From Lentzea xinjiangensis (lineage in GTDB: Bacteria > Actinomycetota > Actinomycetes > Mycobacteriales > Pseudonocardiaceae), in contig NZ_FOFR01000001.1 in assembly GCF_900110955.1 (NCBI RefSeq), positions 728,410 through 792,409 of the forward strand: a stretch of DNA of 64,000 nt. The letters run 5' to 3'. The notes under the pieces were generated by a model that saw nothing but the letters and a program-made list of their open reading frames with translations, was not told where the DNA came from and did no database searches. The position numbers and the translations under genes are program-made. Shown piece after piece: positions 50,807-59,819 of the stretch; the stretch's first letter is position 1; each line of letters starts with the position of its first letter.

Positions 50807-53566
50807 TCACGGAGAAGCGTCAGCCGGGTGGCTCTCCTCACTGTTCTCGATCTCTTCCAGCCCCAGCCGGACCTCTTCCGCGATGGCCAGTCCGCTGCGC
50901 TGGGCGAGCGTCAGCGCCTCCCGTGCACAGGACAGCGCCGTGGAACGATCCCCGGTGCGGTTGAGGACCTGGGCACCCCGGTACAGGACCTCGACCTTCT
51001 CCAGCACGCCCGCCGACGACAGGGCGTCGGAACCGAGAACATCGCGGTAGATCTCCACGGCCTTGGCCATGTCGCCCAAACCGGCATAGGCCTGCGCGAG
51101 GGTGTCCTTGAAGGTCGGTGGTGGCTCGCCGAACTTCGCCTGCAGCTCGATCCCCTCCTTGGCCACCACGACCGCTCGTGCGTGATCGCCCTTGCGGACG
51201 AGCGTCCACGCGAGACTGTTCGTGGACATCGCCAGCCCGGCCTCGTTGCCGATGCGGCGCCACTGCTCGGCGGACGCCTCGTAGTAGTGCACCGCTTCGT
51301 CGTGATGACCTTGCCAGAGGTGGGTGCTGGCCAACTCGGCCGAGCTGACCGCGATACCGCGCTCGTCGCCGATCTCCCGCCGGAGGCGGAGCGCCGTGTG
51401 CAGCAGGTCCAGTGCCTGCTCGTAGTTGTGGGTGCTCTTGTGGGTCATGGCCAGTGCGTGGAGGGCGACGCCTTCGGCGTACCGGTTGGCCAGCCGGCGG
51501 GCCGCACTGAGCGCGATGGTGTTGACCCGCAGGAAATCTTCGGTCGATCCGTGGACGTACAGGTAGCCCCACATGGCGCAGGACATCTGCCACGCGTGTT
51601 CGAGATACCCTTCCTCCAGCGCGAACTCGCAGAGCTCGATCAGCACGTCGTGTTCGCGGCGACACCACGAGAGCGCACCGCTCTTGTCGTCGAAATCCGC
51701 CAGTTCGACAACAGGATCGCGGTCGGTCAACGGCAGCACGGCGCGGATGGTGCGCAGGATGCTGTAGCTGCGGTCCAGCGTGTGCAGGTGGTGGTCCAGC
51801 AACCGCACGACGGCAGCACGTCGCTGCTCTTCGGACTCCTCGGCCATCGCGCACTCGTGGGCGTGCAGCCGGAGCAGGTCGTGCAACGAGAAGCGCAGCG
51901 GTGCGTGCTCCTCGACCAAGTGCGCTCGCGACAACGCCCTCAGCAACGAGAGCGCGCGCTTGCTCGGCACTCCGAGCAGCGCGCCCGCCGACTGGGGCGT
52001 GAAGTCCGCCCGCGGCGCCAGCCCGAGCACCCGGAACATCCGCCGTTCCTCCGGCGGGAGTGCCGCGTAGGACAGGTCGAACGCCGCCCGGACGGCCGAC
52101 TCCGGGTCGTCGGTGATTTCCAGCTCCGCCAGCCGGTCGCCGGTCCTGAGCTGCTCGACCAGGTCCCGCACGCCGAGGTGGGGCTCGTTGGCGAGCAGCG
52201 AAGCGGCGATGCGCAACGCCAACGGCAGACCGGCGCACAGCTCGGCGAGTGCGGCGACGGCTTCGGGCTCGGCCCGAGCCCGGTCCGCGCCCATCACCCT
52301 CTCCAGCAGCTGTGCCGCTTCGTCCGGGGGCAGCACGCTCAGCCTGAGCACCTTGGCGTCGTTCAGGGCGACCAGCCCGCGCAGGTCGGACCTGCTGGTG
52401 ATGATGGCGACGGACCGGCCGCCGGTCGGCAGCAGCGGTCGTGCCTGGTCCGCGGTGCGCACGTTGTCGAGCAGCACCAGCACCCGGCGGCCGGCGAGCA
52501 GGGACCGGTAGAGGCCGACCCGCTGGGTGGTGTCCGCCGGGATCTCGCCGGAGGAGATCCCCAGCCCGCGCAGGAGCTGGCCGAGAGCGTCGTGGGGCGT
52601 CATCGGCTCCTCGCGGTCGTACCCGCGGAGGTTCAGGGCGAGCTGCCCGTCCGGGAACCGGTTGCGCACGCTGTGCGCCCAGTGCACGGCGAGCGCGGTC
52701 TTGCCGACACCGGCCGAGCCCGCGATCGCGGAGATGACCACCGCCTGACCCGCGTTGCCCACCGGCAGCAGGCGGTCCAGCCGGGCGAGCTCACCGGTGC
52801 GGCCGGTGAAGCGCAGGAGATCGGGCGGGAGCTGCTGGGGTACGACGATGTCCCGCCGCACGGCCAGGTCCGGCTCGGCGCGCAGGATCGACTGGTGCAG
52901 CTCGCGCAGCAACGGGCCGGGGTCGATGCCCAGCTCGTCCGCCAGCAGGTCGCTGACCTGCCGGAAGGCCTCCAGCGCCGCCGCCTGCTGGTCCGACCGG
53001 TACAGCGCGATCATGAGCTGTGCCCAGAACCGTTCCCGGAGCGGGTGTTCGGCTGTGAGGGTGCGCAGCTCGGGCACGAGGTCGGCCGCCCGGCCGCGTT
53101 CGAGGTCCAGCTCGATGCGTCGCTCCAGCGCGGCCAGCCGTTCCGCCAGCAGCGGCGGGACGTCGTCGCGGTGCAGGCCGTCCGAGGAGACGTTCCGCAG
53201 CACGGGGCCACGCCACAGCGCCAGGGCCGCGTGTGGGCTGTCACCGGCCAGTTCCCTGAACCGCAGGAGGTCGAGATCCCCGACCTCGGCGACATAACCG
53301 TTCGTCGTGGTGGAGACGCAGTTCGCCGGCCCCAGCGCCTGCCTCAACCGCGTGACGGTCATCTGCAGCGTCTTCGCCGCCCGGTCGGCCGACGGTGGCG
53401 AACCGTCCCACAACCGGTCCACGAGGGTGTCGACCGACACGAACTGGTTGGGGCGCAGGAGCAGGGTGGCGAGCAGCACGCGGCCCTTGCCCGCCGGGAT
53501 GACGACTTCCTCGCCGTCCAGGAGAACTTCCAGCGGGCCCAGCACCCGGTACTCAGCTCTCCGCAC
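50807..53566 (-). CDS. AfsR/SARP-family transcriptional regulator with NB-ARC and TPR domains (second)
   Basis: A 919-residue paralogue of the preceding gene, convergent with it. Same architecture: winged helix (AEYRVLGPLEVLLDGEEVVI, LLRPNQFVSVDTLVDRLWDG), BTAD domain, NB-ARC ATPase with GSAGVGKTAL (Lys289), VLVLLDN and GLPLALR, then C-terminal TPR repeats (LSSTHLWQG-like helices). The GTG start follows TAGACT by only six bases, so the mRNA is probably leaderless. The strong similarity in the first 100 residues suggests tandem-inverted duplication, and both may recognise similar sites. Confidence 0.92.
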   Translation of the reverse strand: MRRAEYRVLGPLEVLLDGEEVVIPAGKGRVLLATLLLRPNQFVSVDTLVDRLWDGSPPSADRAAKTLQMTVTRLRQALGPANCVSTTTNGYVAEVGDLDLLRFRELAGDSPHAALALWRGPVLRNVSSDGLHRDDVPPLLAERLAALERRIELDLERGRAADLVPELRTLTAEHPLRERFWAQLMIALYRSDQQAAALEAFRQVSDLLADELGIDPGPLLRELHQSILRAEPDLAVRRDIVVPQQLPPDLLRFTGRTGELARLDRLLPVGNAGQAVVISAIAGSAGVGKTALAVHWAHSVRNRFPDGQLALNLRGYDREEPMTPHDALGQLLRGLGISSGEIPADTTQRVGLYRSLLAGRRVLVLLDNVRTADQARPLLPTGGRSVAIITSRSDLRGLVALNDAKVLRLSVLPPDEAAQLLERVMGADRARAEPEAVAALAELCAGLPLALRIAASLLANEPHLGVRDLVEQLRTGDRLAELEITDDPESAVRAAFDLSYAALPPEERRMFRVLGLAPRADFTPQSAGALLGVPSKRALSLLRALSRAHLVEEHAPLRFSLHDLLRLHAHECAMAEESEEQRRAAVVRLLDHHLHTLDRSYSILRTIRAVLPLTDRDPVVELADFDDKSGALSWCRREHDVLIELCEFALEEGYLEHAWQMSCAMWGYLYVHGSTEDFLRVNTIALSAARRLANRYAEGVALHALAMTHKSTHNYEQALDLLHTALRLRREIGDERGIAVSSAELASTHLWQGHHDEAVHYYEASAEQWRRIGNEAGLAMSTNSLAWTLVRKGDHARAVVVAKEGIELQAKFGEPPPTFKDTLAQAYAGLGDMAKAVEIYRDVLGSDALSSAGVLEKVEVLYRGAQVLNRTGDRSTALSCAREALTLAQRSGLAIAEEVRLGLEEIENSEESHPADASP

Positions 53567-53572
53567 GAGGGG

Positions 53573-53578
53573 AGTCTA
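53573..53578 (-). promoter_or_regulatory. -10 element of the second SARP gene (leaderless start)
   Basis: TAGACT on the minus strand, six bases before the GTG, places the expected transcription start at the start codon. No consensus -35 is present, as in activator-dependent promoters. Further upstream, plus-strand TCACC occurs at 53619 and 53630, again 11 bp apart. Confidence 0.45.
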
Positions 53579-53798
53579 GTGCGTCGCCCACGGCTGGAAC
53601 GGTTCTCCGCGCGCGGGTTCACCGGTCGCTCACCAGGCAGGAAGGCAGATCCGCGGAGCCGGCGTCCGCCGCCCGGGAGCGCGGGCCGGCCGGAACCGGT
53701 CAGCGCGCGGGTCCGGACCCGGTGGGGCGAGGTTGGCCATCCGTGTCGTCCAGGCCGGTCGCATCGGGTAAGCATGTGCGCGGAGGAGGGGAAGGTGC

Positions 53799-55616
53799 AT
53801 GAGCCTGCACGTCGCGGTCGACTTCGGCACGTCGAGCACCTGCGTCGCCGTCTCGGTGCACGGGCGGGAGCCGCAGGTCGTCGTGTTCGACGGCCAGCCG
53901 CTGGTGCCGTCCGCGGTGTTCGCCGCCGCCGACGGGACGCTGTTCGTCGGTCACGAGGCCGAGCGCCAGGCCGCGGTCGACCCCGCCCGCTACGAGCCGC
54001 ACCCGAAGCGCCGCGTCGACGAAGGCGAGTTGCTGCTCGGCAGTTCCGTGCTGCCCGTTGTGGACGTTGTGCGCGCGGTGCTGGCTCGTGCCGTGGGAGA
54101 AGCACGGCGCGTTGGTGGTGGGGCGCCCGTCGATCTCCTCGTGCTGACTCATCCCGCCGACTGGGGCACGGTGCGCACTCGCGTCCTCGTGCAGGCAGGG
54201 CGCGGGCTCGGTCGTGAGCTGGTCCTCGTGCCGGAGCCCGTCGCCGCGGCCGTCTTCCACTCCGCGAGCCACTCCGTTCCGGACGGCGCCGCGCTCGCCG
54301 TGCTCGACCTCGGCGGCGGCACGGTCGACGCGAGCGTCGTGGCGCGCGCGGGCAGGAGCTTCCGGGTGCTGTCCACCAAGGGTGATCCCGGCTTCGGCGG
54401 CGCCGACATCGACCAGGCGCTGCTGGAGCACCTCGGCGGCCTCGTCGCGGCCGGGGACCCCGAGGCGTGGCGGCAGCTCGTCGAGGGGCGCGAGATGGCC
54501 GACCGGCGCAAGCGGCGGGTGCTGCGGCAGGACGTCCGGGGCGCCAAGGAGACGCTGTCCAGGCACGCCTACACCGACGTGCCGATGCCGCCGCCGTTCC
54601 CGGACGCGCACGTGACGCGGTCCGACCTGGAGCAGCTCATCACCGCGCCGCTGGGCAGGGCCGCCGCGCTGGTCGGTGCCGCGATCCGCGACTCCGGCCT
54701 CGCGCCGGGACAGCTCGCCGGGGTGTTCCTGGTCGGCGGGTCGAGCCGGATCCCGTTGGTCGCGCGGCTCGTGCACGACCACACCCGAGTCGTGCCCACG
54801 AGCATCGACCAGCCGGAGACCGTGGTCGCCAGGGGCGCGCTGCGGGCGGTCAGCCTCGACCCGGAGCGGACCGGTGGGATGGCGCCGCAGCAGCACACGC
54901 CCCCCAAGGGCGGTCCGGGTGAGATCACTCACAACATCCGGGTCGGCGACGACACCACCCGCAAGATCACCCGCCGGATCACCCCGCCGCCGCCCGGCCA
55001 GTTCCGCGCCCCCTTCCCCGCACCGCCGCAGCCGGCGCCGAGGAAGAGCAGGACGCCCCTGTTCGTCACGATCGGTCTCGTGGCCGTGCTCGCCGCGGCG
55101 GGCGTCGGCGGCTACCTGTGGCTGAACCGCGAGAAGGCGCAGCAGCGATCGGAGCCGCCGAGCGACCGGATCGCCGTCTACGACTACAGCTTCATCCCGC
55201 CCGCGGGGTGGGAGCAGACCGGCGGCGCGGCACCGGACCGGCAGGTGCTTTTGCAACCGGTTGATCGCGAGAATTCCGATGGCAAATCGCCGGAAGCGCG
55301 TATTGCTGTGCAGGAGCAAACTCTCACTTACGACAGCGACAAGGACCGCCCTCGCGCGCTGAGCGAGTTGCGGAAGACCTACGACCAACGTGTGAACAAT
55401 GGCGACGACGTGACCGGTTTCACCGACAGCGCCACATTCGCGGAAAAATCCGTTGTTCACTATCGCGAAGTGGTCGGCGCGACCGGCGTCGACTGGTACA
55501 TCCAGTTCCGGGGCGAGGTCCAGGTGAGCGTGGGCTGCCAGGCGGCGCAGGCCGTGCGGGACCAGGTCAGGACCGCTTGCGAGCAGGTCGTCCGGACGCT
55601 CCTCATCAAGTCGTGA
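53799..55616 (+). CDS. Type VII secretion-associated Hsp70-like membrane protein
   Basis: A 605-residue protein. Residues 1-350 are an actin/Hsp70 ATPase domain: VDFGTSSTCVAV (phosphate 1), LDLGGGTVDASV (phosphate 2) and LVGGSSRIPLV (adenosine site). A Pro-rich linker leads to a single transmembrane helix at about 418-441. Residues 460-605 form an outer-face domain ending in a VSVGCQAAQ...ACEQVV segment. This layout matches the protein encoded between eccC4 and esxU in M. tuberculosis (Rv3446c). The start is the ATG behind GGAGGAGGGG. The outer domain's codon use is locally less GC-rich. Confidence 0.88.
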   Translation: MSLHVAVDFGTSSTCVAVSVHGREPQVVVFDGQPLVPSAVFAAADGTLFVGHEAERQAAVDPARYEPHPKRRVDEGELLLGSSVLPVVDVVRAVLARAVGEARRVGGGAPVDLLVLTHPADWGTVRTRVLVQAGRGLGRELVLVPEPVAAAVFHSASHSVPDGAALAVLDLGGGTVDASVVARAGRSFRVLSTKGDPGFGGADIDQALLEHLGGLVAAGDPEAWRQLVEGREMADRRKRRVLRQDVRGAKETLSRHAYTDVPMPPPFPDAHVTRSDLEQLITAPLGRAAALVGAAIRDSGLAPGQLAGVFLVGGSSRIPLVARLVHDHTRVVPTSIDQPETVVARGALRAVSLDPERTGGMAPQQHTPPKGGPGEITHNIRVGDDTTRKITRRITPPPPGQFRAPFPAPPQPAPRKSRTPLFVTIGLVAVLAAAGVGGYLWLNREKAQQRSEPPSDRIAVYDYSFIPPAGWEQTGGAAPDRQVLLQPVDRENSDGKSPEARIAVQEQTLTYDSDKDRPRALSELRKTYDQRVNNGDDVTGFTDSATFAEKSVVHYREVVGATGVDWYIQFRGEVQVSVGCQAAQAVRDQVRTACEQVVRTLLIKS

Positions 55617-55640
55617 CCACGCACCACCAGGGAGTCGCCG

Positions 55641-56036
55641 ATGTCCGCCAGTGAGGCTCTGAGCCGGTTCCGCGCCGAGGTGGGAGCCGCCGTTACCCGC
55701 GCCCGCCGAGCCGCGGGCGAGGTAGGTGAACGCAACGCGAAGCTGCGGGAACGCACCCGTGATCTGGCCGAACGGGCGCGTGCGCGCACGGCGGGACCAG
55801 GTGCCCCTGCCACCTCCGCGCAGCTCAGGGAATCCGCCACGGCGTTCCGGCGGGACCGCGGCCTGCCGGTCGAGGAGGTCCCGGACGCTTCCGGGGCCGC
55901 GGAGCGGGCGTCCGCCGGTCCTGTTGAGACGGAACCGGTCGCGCTGGGGTCGGTCGCCGTCGCCGGTCCGAGCGGTCAGCTCCCTCCTGCGAGTGACGAT
56001 GACGAGGACTTTTCGCAGTCGCGAATCCTCTATTGA
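55641..56036 (+). CDS. Small charged protein with acidic C-terminal tail, ESX-associated
   Basis: A 131-residue protein, start ATG with AGGGAG upstream, 24 bp after the Hsp70-like gene. Residues 1-50 form an Ala/Arg-rich amphipathic helix (RFRAEVGAAVTRARRAAGEV). The middle is disordered, and the end is DDDEDFSQSRILY. That tail resembles the end of the protein encoded at 63341 (DDDDDLSNQSWLS), which also follows candidate substrates. No signal peptide or membrane helix. Possibly a cytosolic adaptor; the role is unknown. Confidence 0.65.
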   Translation: MSASEALSRFRAEVGAAVTRARRAAGEVGERNAKLRERTRDLAERARARTAGPGAPATSAQLRESATAFRRDRGLPVEEVPDASGAAERASAGPVETEPVALGSVAVAGPSGQLPPASDDDEDFSQSRILY

Positions 56037-56182
56037 ACCTTCCGGCGCTCGTGGCCCGTTTACTTGAGCAACTACTTGGAACCTTCTGCGGACAAGACGG
56101 AACCGGCGTGGCAGGGTTCCCGTCAGAAGAGGCGTACGAACCAAGTGGTACGACCTACGCACCAAACTAAGGGGATCTGACA

Positions 56183-56494
56183 ATGGCTGGTGGCTTCACC
56201 GCGACTCCGCAGGAGATCGCGACTCTCGCCAAGGACGTCAACAACGCCAGGTCGGAGTTCGACGGCATCCTCCGCTCGGTCCAGTCGACCTGCGAGACGC
56301 TGCGCGGCTCGTGGGAGGGCCCGGCGGCCCAGGCGTTCAGCAAGCTGATGGAGCGCTACCGCGAGAACCAGACCAAGCTGCTCAACGCCCTCGAGGTCAT
56401 CGGCGAGGGTCTCGCCGGCACCGCGCAGGACATGGACGTGCGTGAGGACGAGCAGGGCTCGTCGATGACGGGCATCGCCGGCCGCCTCGGCTGA
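56183..56494 (+). CDS. WXG100-family secreted protein (EsxB/CFP-10-like)
   Basis: A 103-residue helical-hairpin protein with the turn W44-E-G46 and following PAAQAFSKLMERYREN helix. It precedes the partner by 72 bp, as in esx gene pairs, and lies where esxU/esxT are found in the ESX-4 locus. The pair is expected to be exported as a heterodimer by EccC. Start ATG behind AAGGGGA. A 146-bp spacer upstream holds two TTGGAACC/TTGAACC repeats but no clear promoter. Confidence 0.88.
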   Translation: MAGGFTATPQEIATLAKDVNNARSEFDGILRSVQSTCETLRGSWEGPAAQAFSKLMERYRENQTKLLNALEVIGEGLAGTAQDMDVREDEQGSSMTGIAGRLG

Positions 56495-56566
56495 TCTTCC
56501 CGGTTCTCGCTCGGCAAGCACCTCTCCATCCACAGACTTCTTCGGTACTTCAAGGGGACAAGAGCA

Positions 56567-56851
56567 ATGTCAATCAAGGTCACGTTCGGCGAGCTGATGA
56601 GCGCCTCGTCGCAGATCTCCAGCGCCCACAACAAGATCAGCGGCGAGCTGGAGGCCCTGGAGGGTCGCGTCAAGAACGTGCTCGCCGGCTACGACGGTGA
56701 GAGCTCCGAGGCCTACAACAACGCCCAGCGCGAGTGGGACACGGCCGCCAGCGACCTGGCGCAGGTGCTCTCCTCCATCGGTGTCGCCGTCCAGCAGGCC
56801 GCCGAGGCCTACCAGGAGGGTGAGCGCCGCAACGCCTCCCGCTGGGGCTGA
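56567..56851 (+). CDS. WXG100-family secreted protein (EsxA/ESAT-6-like) with YDG turn
   Basis: A 94-residue helical-hairpin protein. The hairpin turn reads Y42-D-G44 in place of the usual W-x-G, with GESSEAYNNAQREWD after it. The C-terminus has Y82-Q-E-G-E86, fitting the Y-x-x-x-(D/E) export signal of type VII substrates. Second gene of the esx pair, start ATG behind AAGGGGA. A terminator follows. Confidence 0.86.
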   Translation: MSIKVTFGELMSASSQISSAHNKISGELEALEGRVKNVLAGYDGESSEAYNNAQREWDTAASDLAQVLSSIGVAVQQAAEAYQEGERRNASRWG

Positions 56852-56876
56852 GCCGGCCGCTAGTCGCCAGACCCCT

Positions 56877-56911
56877 CGCGAGCCCCGGAACCACGTGGTC
56901 CGGGGCTCGCG
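56877..56911 (+). terminator. esx operon terminator
   Basis: CGCGAGCCCCGGA and its complement enclose ACCACGTGG, giving an almost continuous palindrome 26 bp after the esxA-like stop. T-run absent; strong stem. Confidence 0.78.
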
Positions 56912-56939
56912 TACGTCCGGAGCGAGGTGGGTGGGAGGA

Positions 56940-56975
56940 CCCGTTTTGGTCCCCGTGCCACCCATCCGGTATCTT
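56940..56975 (+). promoter_or_regulatory. rplM-rpsI promoter
   Basis: CCCGTTTTGGTCC holds the -35 TTGGTC (56946-56951); 18 bp later is TATCTT (56970-56975). The block and spacing match the rpsL promoter base for base over CCCGTTTTG and GGTATCTT. Confidence 0.75.
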
Positions 56976-57107
56976 CTTACGTTGTTGTGCGGTAGCTGGC
57001 GCCCATGTGTGCCGCGCCTGTCTCGGAACCTCCGCTTGGCAAGTCCAAGATCGGTCTGGGGCAACCGCCGCAGTGACCCCAGACGCAAGTGACGACGAGG
57101 TAGATCC

Positions 57108-57551
57108 GTGCGCACGTACAGCCCGAAGCCCGGTGAGGTGACCCGCACCTGGCACGTGATCGACGCCCAGGACGTGGTGCTCGGCCGGCTCGCCACCCAG
57201 GCCGCGACGCTGCTGCGCGGCAAGCACAAGCCGACCTATGCCCCTCACGTTGACACCGGTGACTTCGTTGTCATCATCAACGCGGACAAGGTCGCCCTGA
57301 CCGGCTCGAAGCGGGACCAGGAGTTCCAGTACCGCCACTCCGGCTTCCCCGGCGGTCTGCGCAAGCAGTCCTTCGGCGAGGTCCTGGACACCCGTCCGGA
57401 CCGCCTGGTGGAGAAGGCGATCAAGGGCATGCTGCCCAAGAACCGCCTGGGCCGTCAGATCGCGAACAAGCTGAAGGTCTACAGCGGACCGAACCACCCG
57501 CACGCGGCGCAGCAGCCGCAGGCCTTCGAGATCAAGAAGATCGCCCAGTGA
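57108..57551 (+). CDS. rplM: 50S ribosomal protein L13
   Basis: A 147-residue early-assembly protein starting at GTG behind ACGAGG. Conserved [49 protein letters not shown] and [13 protein letters not shown]. Its TGA overlaps a GTG of rpsI. Confidence 0.97.
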   Translation: MRTYSPKPGEVTRTWHVIDAQDVVLGRLATQAATLLRGKHKPTYAPHVDTGDFVVIINADKVALTGSKRDQEFQYRHSGFPGGLRKQSFGEVLDTRPDRLVEKAIKGMLPKNRLGRQIANKLKVYSGPNHPHAAQQPQAFEIKKIAQ

Positions 57552-58123
57552 GCGACGAGTACACCGAGGAAGTTCCTGTGACCACCCCTGAGAACGAGAC
57601 CCCTGAGGTCGAGACCCCCGAGGTCGAGGCTGAGGTTGTCGAGGCCGAGGTCGTCGAGGCTCCTGAGGCCGAGGCCGACGAGGCCGAGGTCGAGGAGACC
57701 TCCGCGCCGGTGGTCGCGCCCTCGCTGAACGGCGCCGCGCACCTCGCGCAGACCGTCGGCCGCCGCAAGGAGGCCGTCGTCCGCGTCCGCCTCGTGCCCG
57801 GCACCGGCAAGTTCACGCTGAACGGCAAGGCCCTCGAGGACTACTTCCCGAACAAGGTGCACCAGCAGCTCATCAAGGAGCCGCTCGTCACCACGGAGAA
57901 GCCCGAGACCTTCGACGTGATCGCCAACCTGCGTGGCGGGGGCATCACCGGCCAGGCCGGTGCGCTGCGTCTCGCCATCGCGCGTGCGCTGATCGCCGTC
58001 GACTCCGAGGACCGCCCGGTGCTCAAGAAGGCCGGCTTCCTCACCCGTGACCCGAGGGTCAAGGAGCGCAAGAAGTACGGTCTGAAGAAGGCCCGCAAGG
58101 CGCCTCAGTACTCCAAGCGCTGA
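57548..58123 (+). CDS. rpsI: 30S ribosomal protein S9 with acidic N-terminal extension
   Basis: A 191-residue protein if read from the GTG that overlaps the rplM stop. A second GTG at 57578 has a better ribosome site (GAGGAAG, five bases away) and would give 181 residues; the choice is open. The first 60 residues are a Glu/Val/Ala-rich repeat-like acidic extension. The core is normal ([35 protein letters not shown]) and ends [14 protein letters not shown] with the P-site-contacting Lys-Arg end. Confidence 0.95.
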   Translation: MSDEYTEEVPVTTPENETPEVETPEVEAEVVEAEVVEAPEAEADEAEVEETSAPVVAPSLNGAAHLAQTVGRRKEAVVRVRLVPGTGKFTLNGKALEDYFPNKVHQQLIKEPLVTTEKPETFDVIANLRGGGITGQAGALRLAIARALIAVDSEDRPVLKKAGFLTRDPRVKERKKYGLKKARKAPQYSKR

Positions 58124-58227
58124 TGCTCCGCCGCGGAGCGAGCCTGGTCTGCCTTCGGCGGGCCGCCGCTCCTCCGCGGTGACTGCGGGGACACTCCGCA
58201 CCCCGAGCGTCACCACGCTGTACCCGT

Positions 58228-58269
58228 GGGAGCAGCAGTTCACCTCGAACTGCTGCTCCCGTGGTGTTT
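58228..58269 (+). terminator. rplM-rpsI terminator
   Basis: GGGAGCAGCAGTTC pairs perfectly with GAACTGCTGCTCCC around a five-base loop; GTGGTGTTTT follows. 105 bp after rpsI. Confidence 0.82.
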
Positions 58270-58314
58270 TCCGGGTCTTTCCCGTCGCCTCGCAGTGTCC
58301 AATTCGGAGGATTC

Positions 58315-59649
58315 ATGGCCCGCCTGTTCGGCACCGACGGAGTGCGTGGTCTCGCCAACGCGGACCTCAGCCCTGAGCTCGCGATGTCCGTCGCCGCCGC
58401 AGCGGCACGCGTGCTCGCCGAGCACGACCGCAGCCACCGCCCCGTCGCCGTCGTCGGCCGCGACCCGAGGGCGAGCAGTGAGATGCTCGACGCCGCCGTC
58501 ACCGCGGGCCTCGCCTCGGCCGGAGCGGACGTGCTGCGCGTCGGCGCGCTGCCGACTCCCGCCGTCGCGCACCTCGTCGCCGCGCTCGGCGCCGATCTCG
58601 GCGTGATGATCTCCGCGTCGCACAACGCGATGCCGGACAACGGGATCAAGCTCTTCGCCGCCGGCGGTCACAAGCTGCCCGACGAGGTCGAGGACGAGAT
58701 CGAGCGGCTCATGGGCACCGGCTTCGACCGCCCGACCGGCGCCGCCATCGGCCGCGTCCGCGACGTCCCCGACGCCGAGACCCAGTACGTCGAGCACCTG
58801 CTCAAGGTCACCCCGCACCGCCTCGACGGCCTCAAGGTCGTGGTGGACTGCGCGAACGGTGCCGCGTCGGTGGCCGCACCGGACGCGTACCGCCGCGCCG
58901 GCGCCGAGGTGATCGCGATCAACGCGACCCCGGACGGGCTCAACATCAACGACGGCTGTGGTTCCACCCACATCGAGGTCGTCGCTGCGGCGGTCCGCGA
59001 GCACGGCGCCGACCTCGGCATCGCGCACGACGGTGACGCCGACCGGTGCCTCGCCGTCGACGCCGAGGGCAACCCGGTCGACGGCGACCAGATCCTCGCC
59101 GTCCTCGCGCTCGCCATGCGCGACGCGGGCGAGCTGTACGAGGACACGCTCGTCGCCACGGTGATGAGCAACCTCGGCCTGCACCTCGCCATGAAGGAAG
59201 CCGGCATCCGGCTCCGCACCACCGCCGTCGGCGACCGCTACGTGCTGCAGGACCTCAAGGCCGGCGGCTACTCGCTCGGCGGCGAGCAGTCGGGTCACGT
59301 GGTGCTGCCCGCGCACGCCACCACCGGCGACGGCCTGCTCACCGCGCTGCGCCTGATGGCCCGCATGGCCGAGACCGGCAAGCCGCTCGCCGACCTCGCC
59401 TCGGTGATGCGCCGCCTGCCGCAGGTGCTGATCAACGTGAAGGTCACCGACAAGGCCGCGGTCGCCCAGGCCGCGACGGTCGGTGAGGCCGTCGCCGCCG
59501 TCGAGGCCGAGCTGGGCGACACGGGCCGCGTGCTGCTGCGCCCGTCCGGCACCGAGCAGCTCGTGCGGGTGATGGTCGAGGCGACCAGCCACGAACAGGC
59601 CGAGTCGGCGGCGCGGCGGCTCGCGGATGTGGTTTCCTCAGTGCACTGA
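58315..59649 (+). CDS. glmM: Phosphoglucosamine mutase
   Basis: A 444-residue enzyme interconverting glucosamine 6- and 1-phosphate for UDP-GlcNAc and cell wall synthesis. The ATG has GGAGG four bases upstream and gives [11 protein letters not shown]. Catalytic Ser102 lies in [12 protein letters not shown], the metal loop is Asp239-G-D-A-D-R244, the sugar-binding loop is GGEQSGH and the phosphate loop is [11 protein letters not shown]. All are intact. Downstream of rplM-rpsI, as in M. tuberculosis. Confidence 0.96.
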   Translation: MARLFGTDGVRGLANADLSPELAMSVAAAAARVLAEHDRSHRPVAVVGRDPRASSEMLDAAVTAGLASAGADVLRVGALPTPAVAHLVAALGADLGVMISASHNAMPDNGIKLFAAGGHKLPDEVEDEIERLMGTGFDRPTGAAIGRVRDVPDAETQYVEHLLKVTPHRLDGLKVVVDCANGAASVAAPDAYRRAGAEVIAINATPDGLNINDGCGSTHIEVVAAAVREHGADLGIAHDGDADRCLAVDAEGNPVDGDQILAVLALAMRDAGELYEDTLVATVMSNLGLHLAMKEAGIRLRTTAVGDRYVLQDLKAGGYSLGGEQSGHVVLPAHATTGDGLLTALRLMARMAETGKPLADLASVMRRLPQVLINVKVTDKAAVAQAATVGEAVAAVEAELGDTGRVLLRPSGTEQLVRVMVEATSHEQAESAARRLADVVSSVH

Positions 59650-59669
59650 GGACTGATCGGGGGCCGGCT

Positions 59670-59813
59670 GTGAGCGTGCTGATGCTGTTGATACTCCTGG
59701 TGCTGGCGGGAGGTCTGACGGCGGTGGTCGTCGCCGTCGTCGTGGCGGCGAAGAAGAAGCCGGTCCGGCCCCCGCACCCGCCCCAGCAGCCGCCCGCGCG
59801 GAACGGGTGGTGA
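59670..59813 (+). CDS. Very small single-pass membrane protein
   Basis: A 47-residue open frame from GTG behind GGGGG. Residues 1-27 form one hydrophobic helix (VLMLLILLVLAGGLTAVVVA), followed by KKK, and the rest is a Pro/Gln-rich tail ending ARNGW. It lies 20 bp after glmM and 6 bp before a larger gene with the same layout (helix, basic residues, Pro/Gln tail). The good spacing and matching architecture argue that it is real. Function unknown. Confidence 0.5.
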   Translation: MSVLMLLILLVLAGGLTAVVVAVVVAAKKKPVRPPHPPQQPPARNGW

Positions 59814-59819
59814 CCCGTC

